Positions 5,161 to 6,726 of a stretch of 6,726 bases of DNA are shown here, piece by piece; position 1 is the stretch's first letter, and the number at the start of each line of letters is the position of its first letter. Origin of the DNA: Candidatus Omnitrophota bacterium (lineage in GTDB: Bacteria > Omnitrophota > Gorgyraeia > Tantalellales > Tantalellaceae). The position numbers were made by a program, and so were the translations under genes. The notes under the pieces were generated by a model. The model worked only from the letters and a program-made list of their open reading frames with translations. It was not told the origin of the DNA and ran no database searches. The DNA is taken from assembly GCA_013204685.1 (NCBI GenBank), contig JABMSC010000152.1, positions 1-6,726 of the forward strand, in the 5' to 3' direction.

Positions 5161-5434
5161 ATTCCGGGAAGTAATATGTTAGATCCTTACCTTCAAAATA
5201 AACTTTGCAAAGAAGCCGGTCATAAGAAAGCCCCATGGGCACCTTAAGCTCGACTTCCCTGTTCAAAATCAAGTCGCTCAGCCTTTTAGTTGCCTCTTCG
5301 TAGTTCTCATCACCCCTCTCAGGCGTATCATACCCAATGGGCCTTATTCTGCTGCCTTCGGCCCCGTCCCACTCCCATTTCGGAGCAACTTCGAAGGTAT
5401 CTCCATCAACTATGCGCGTAACACGATATAGCAT
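5150..5434 (-). CDS. Short staphylococcal nuclease-like (SNase/thermonuclease) protein
   Basis: This is a 94-residue protein. It opens with the SNase strand RVTRIVDGDTFEV (4-16). The active-site segment RPIGYDTPERG (31-41) gives equivalents of S. aureus nuclease Arg35, Asp40, Thr41 and Glu43 as Arg31, Asp36, Thr37 and Glu39, with Asp10/Asp12 near the Asp21 position. LSYDRLLCKVY (69-79) supplies Arg73 at the Arg87 position. All the catalytic positions therefore seem present. The chain stops at GKDLTYYFPEYEK, whereas typical members continue for about 30 more residues (the helix with GLA and the ARxxxxGLW region). There is no signal peptide, which is unusual because many relatives are secreted. 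The ATG lies 8 bases after the acetyltransferase stop and lacks an SD, so translation is probably coupled. It may be a natural short form or a decayed gene. Confidence 0.72.
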   Translation of the reverse strand: MLYRVTRIVDGDTFEVAPKWEWDGAEGSRIRPIGYDTPERGDENYEEATKRLSDLILNREVELKVPMGLSYDRLLCKVYFEGKDLTYYFPEYEK

Positions 5435-5442
5435 GATATTGG

Positions 5443-5871
5443 TTATAGTACCTTTTGAAATACAAAACCTTTTTTTTCATACCCCATTTTATTCTGATAA
5501 AACTTGTGTGCTTCAGTTCTCTCCAGGTTTGAAGCAAGGGCGATTATGCTGCAGTTCTCTTTCCGAGCAAAATTTTCTATATATTCCAGCAGTTTTTTGC
5601 CGTAACCTTTTGACCTGGCGGCCTCAAGGGTAACCAGATCGTATACCCATACATGCCGTCCATGATACAGGTTTGTGCCCACGCTTACTCCGGCAACAGC
5701 TGTCATCTTCCCGGACTCTCTAAGCGCAAAAAGGCGATACCCATCCGGAATCATTTCCTCAAGTAAATCAATGTATTCTTCCTTGCTGAGATGAGGTCTT
5801 AGCTGGCTCATAACCTGAAAAGATTCCCCCAGCTCTTCTTCTGAAGAAAGTTCCACTATTTCAAAACCCAT
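5443..5871 (-). CDS. GNAT-family N-acetyltransferase
   Basis: This is a 142-residue protein. The central strand WVYDLVTLEAARSKGYGKKLLEYIENFA carries the acetyl-CoA pyrophosphate-binding motif R86-S-K-G-Y-G91, followed by the helix usual for GNAT motif A. AHKFYQNKMGYEKKGFVF (121-138) is motif B, with the Tyr that often serves as general acid. The N-terminal part (LRPHLSKEEYIDLLEEM, 24-40) is the variable acceptor-side region, so the substrate (amine, amino acid or protein) cannot be told. It is predicted cytosolic. The ATG is supported by AGGAG 9 bases upstream (5881-5885). It lies 18 bases after the 3-TM gene and 8 bases before the SNase-like gene, well inside the presumed operon. Confidence 0.9.
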   Translation of the reverse strand: MGFEIVELSSEEELGESFQVMSQLRPHLSKEEYIDLLEEMIPDGYRLFALRESGKMTAVAGVSVGTNLYHGRHVWVYDLVTLEAARSKGYGKKLLEYIENFARKENCSIIALASNLERTEAHKFYQNKMGYEKKGFVFQKVL

Positions 5872-5889
5872 AAAAACGCTCCTAAAATA

Positions 5890-6132
5890 TTAAACCTTAT
5901 CTTTCGCCGTAAGTATTCTTATAAGCAAGATCCCGGCGGCAAGAAATGTCAAAAACTCGAAATAAGATAAAACGTTCGTCTGGAGATAATCGGCTGTAAC
6001 CATTGCTGCAACACCTATCATATAGCAAATAATAAAAGCCGGACGAACCGCCTTATTGCCCTTCCAGGACATAACAAGCTGTATGATCCACGCAACTGCA
6101 ATTAATAATAACCCTATCGTCGCCAAACTCAT
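5890..6132 (-). CDS. Small membrane protein with three predicted transmembrane segments
   Basis: This is an 80-residue hypothetical protein starting MSLATIGLLLIAVAWIIQLVMSW. Hydrophobic segments lie at about 4-21, 31-47 and 55-72. A basic cytosolic-type loop WKGNKAVR (23-30) and a basic tail TAKDKV suggest that these two parts face the cytoplasm. I recognise no family. The frame could start at the ATG at 6162, but that start lacks an SD and would place the true SD inside the coding sequence. The ATG at 6132-6130 is preceded by AAGGGGGG at 8 bases. It follows the lipoprotein gene by 39 bases and precedes the acetyltransferase by 18. Confidence 0.75.
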   Translation of the reverse strand: MSLATIGLLLIAVAWIIQLVMSWKGNKAVRPAFIICYMIGVAAMVTADYLQTNVLSYFEFLTFLAAGILLIRILTAKDKV

Positions 6133-6140
6133 CTCGCTCA

Positions 6141-6148
6141 CCCCCCTT
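6141..6148 (-). promoter_or_regulatory. SD site that fixes the start of the 3-TM protein
   Basis: AAGGGGGG on the minus strand lies 8 bases before the ATG at 6132. The alternative ATG at 6162 has only a T-rich stretch in front of it, so the shorter reading is favoured. Confidence 0.65.
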
Positions 6149-6171
6149 AAATTACCGGTCATAAAAAGGAT

Positions 6172-6612
6172 CTATTTCTTCAGGTCATCCTGCATCGTTA
6201 TCAGCCAGCCATAGACAGTCTCGGCACTGGCATAATGTCCCCAGCCGATCGATTGCCGGGGGTTGCTTCCTACTTTCTTTATCTGCTCAACTTCGCCAAT
6301 TACCTGGACACCGCCGGGAGTATCGGAAAAAGTATAAGTTATGATCTCTTCACCGCTGGAGCTCTCGTCCGAAAAAGACGTATCATCTTTAAACCCAAAG
6401 ATCGCCTTAGTATAAACAGCTTTTTCACCACCGACAACTCTTGCGTTATATCCATTACCGGTCATCATATCCCTCAAATAATCAGTAACTTCTTTTTTTG
6501 TAGCACGGGCGACAGTTACTTCCGGTTTTCCGCTGGGAGTCTGAAAGGATGGACTGGTGGCGCATCCGGATAGAAAAATCAAAATAGAGATCAACGTAAA
6601 CAGCTTCTTCAT
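6172..6612 (-). CDS. Predicted lipoprotein of unknown function
   Basis: This is a 146-residue protein. The signal peptide MKKLFTLISILIFLSGC ends in the lipobox LSGC with Cys17 as the lipidated residue. The mature part has a short Pro/Ser/Thr linker (18-30), then an alternating strand/helix pattern: VTVARATKKEVTDYLRDMM (32-50), a GYNARVVGGEKAVYTK segment (54-69), an acidic Ser-rich stretch DESSSGEE (82-89), and strands ITYTFSDTPGGVQVIGEVEQI (91-111). It ends WLITMQDDLKK. The alpha/beta pattern is seen in many small envelope lipoproteins, but I do not recognise a named family. GAGG (6619-6622) lies 6 bases before the ATG, and a good promoter is at 6648-6676. It is the first gene of the block. 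Confidence 0.85.
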   Translation of the reverse strand: MKKLFTLISILIFLSGCATSPSFQTPSGKPEVTVARATKKEVTDYLRDMMTGNGYNARVVGGEKAVYTKAIFGFKDDTSFSDESSSGEEIITYTFSDTPGGVQVIGEVEQIKKVGSNPRQSIGWGHYASAETVYGWLITMQDDLKK

Positions 6613-6647
6613 GATAGCCTCGCTTGGTTGTGGGTTATTTATTCCTT

Positions 6648-6676
6648 ATTATAGCTTGATTACTCGAGATTTGCAA
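6648..6676 (-). promoter_or_regulatory. Promoter of the eight-gene block
   Basis: On the minus strand the -35 hexamer TTGCAA (6676-6671, four of six matches) and a perfect -10 hexamer TATAAT (6653-6648) are separated by 17 bases. The predicted start is near 6641, about 30 bases before the lipoprotein ATG. It lies directly after the terminator of the preceding gene, which strengthens the assignment. Confidence 0.7.
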
Positions 6677-6688
6677 AGACAAGAAGGG

Positions 6689-6724
6689 AAATAAAACCGG
6701 CAGACACGGATAAGTCTGTCCCGG
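6689..6724 (-). terminator. Rho-independent terminator of a gene beyond the right edge
   Basis: Read as minus-strand RNA, CCGG-GA-CAGAC pairs with GUCUG-CCGG (6724-6714 against 6705-6697), giving nine base pairs with a two-base bulge and an eight-base loop. UUUUAUUU (6696-6689) follows immediately. It should end transcription of a minus-strand gene lying past 6726. Confidence 0.75.
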
Positions 6725-6726
6725 CG

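Overview
The window looks like chromosomal DNA from an uncultured Gram-negative-type bacterium of moderate GC content. The evidence is two Sec/lipobox lipoproteins, a secreted peptide, strong Shine-Dalgarno (SD) sites and sigma70-like promoters. The phylum cannot be fixed from this sequence. An Omnitrophota-like or other candidate lineage is only a guess, prompted by the mix of housekeeping-type genes, unknown small membrane proteins and short-word intergenic repeats. Every gene I can support lies on the minus strand, so transcription runs from high to low coordinates.

Translation block (1-2603): a near-consensus promoter (TTGACA-N16-TATAAT, minus strand) drives a GTG-started EF-G-like GTPase. 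It is followed after 87 bases by the start of a YebC/TACO1-family gene that runs off the left edge. The GTPase keeps all five EF-G domains. However, the usual catalytic histidine of the G3 motif is Phe and switch I is divergent, so it is probably an EF-G paralogue of the EF-G-2 kind, not the main translocase.

Flavoprotein (2794-3507): a stand-alone flavodoxin-fold protein with a compact C-x2-C-x2-C-x7-C cluster, of the iron-sulfur flavoprotein type.

Envelope/unknown block (3682-6653): an upstream gene's terminator (6689-6724) and a promoter (6648-6676) precede eight closely spaced genes. In order of transcription they are a lipoprotein, a 3-TM protein, a GNAT acetyltransferase, a short SNase-like protein, a very acidic secreted peptide, a SlyD-type FKBP lipoprotein, a Trp-rich 2-TM protein and a 4-TM protein. 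Gaps are mostly 8-39 bases, which suggests one operon whose products sit largely at or outside the membrane.

The most unusual signal is in the spacers. Three separate intergenic regions (361-423, 2642-2789, 3525-3627) share one architecture: tandem runs of degenerate 7- or 8-base words on the left and the same words in reverse complement on the right, forming long imperfect palindromes. Each spacer uses a different word (AATTAGC-like, GGATATCR-like, TTCAGAG-like). I found no CRISPR array, transposase, tRNA, rRNA or recognised defence system.
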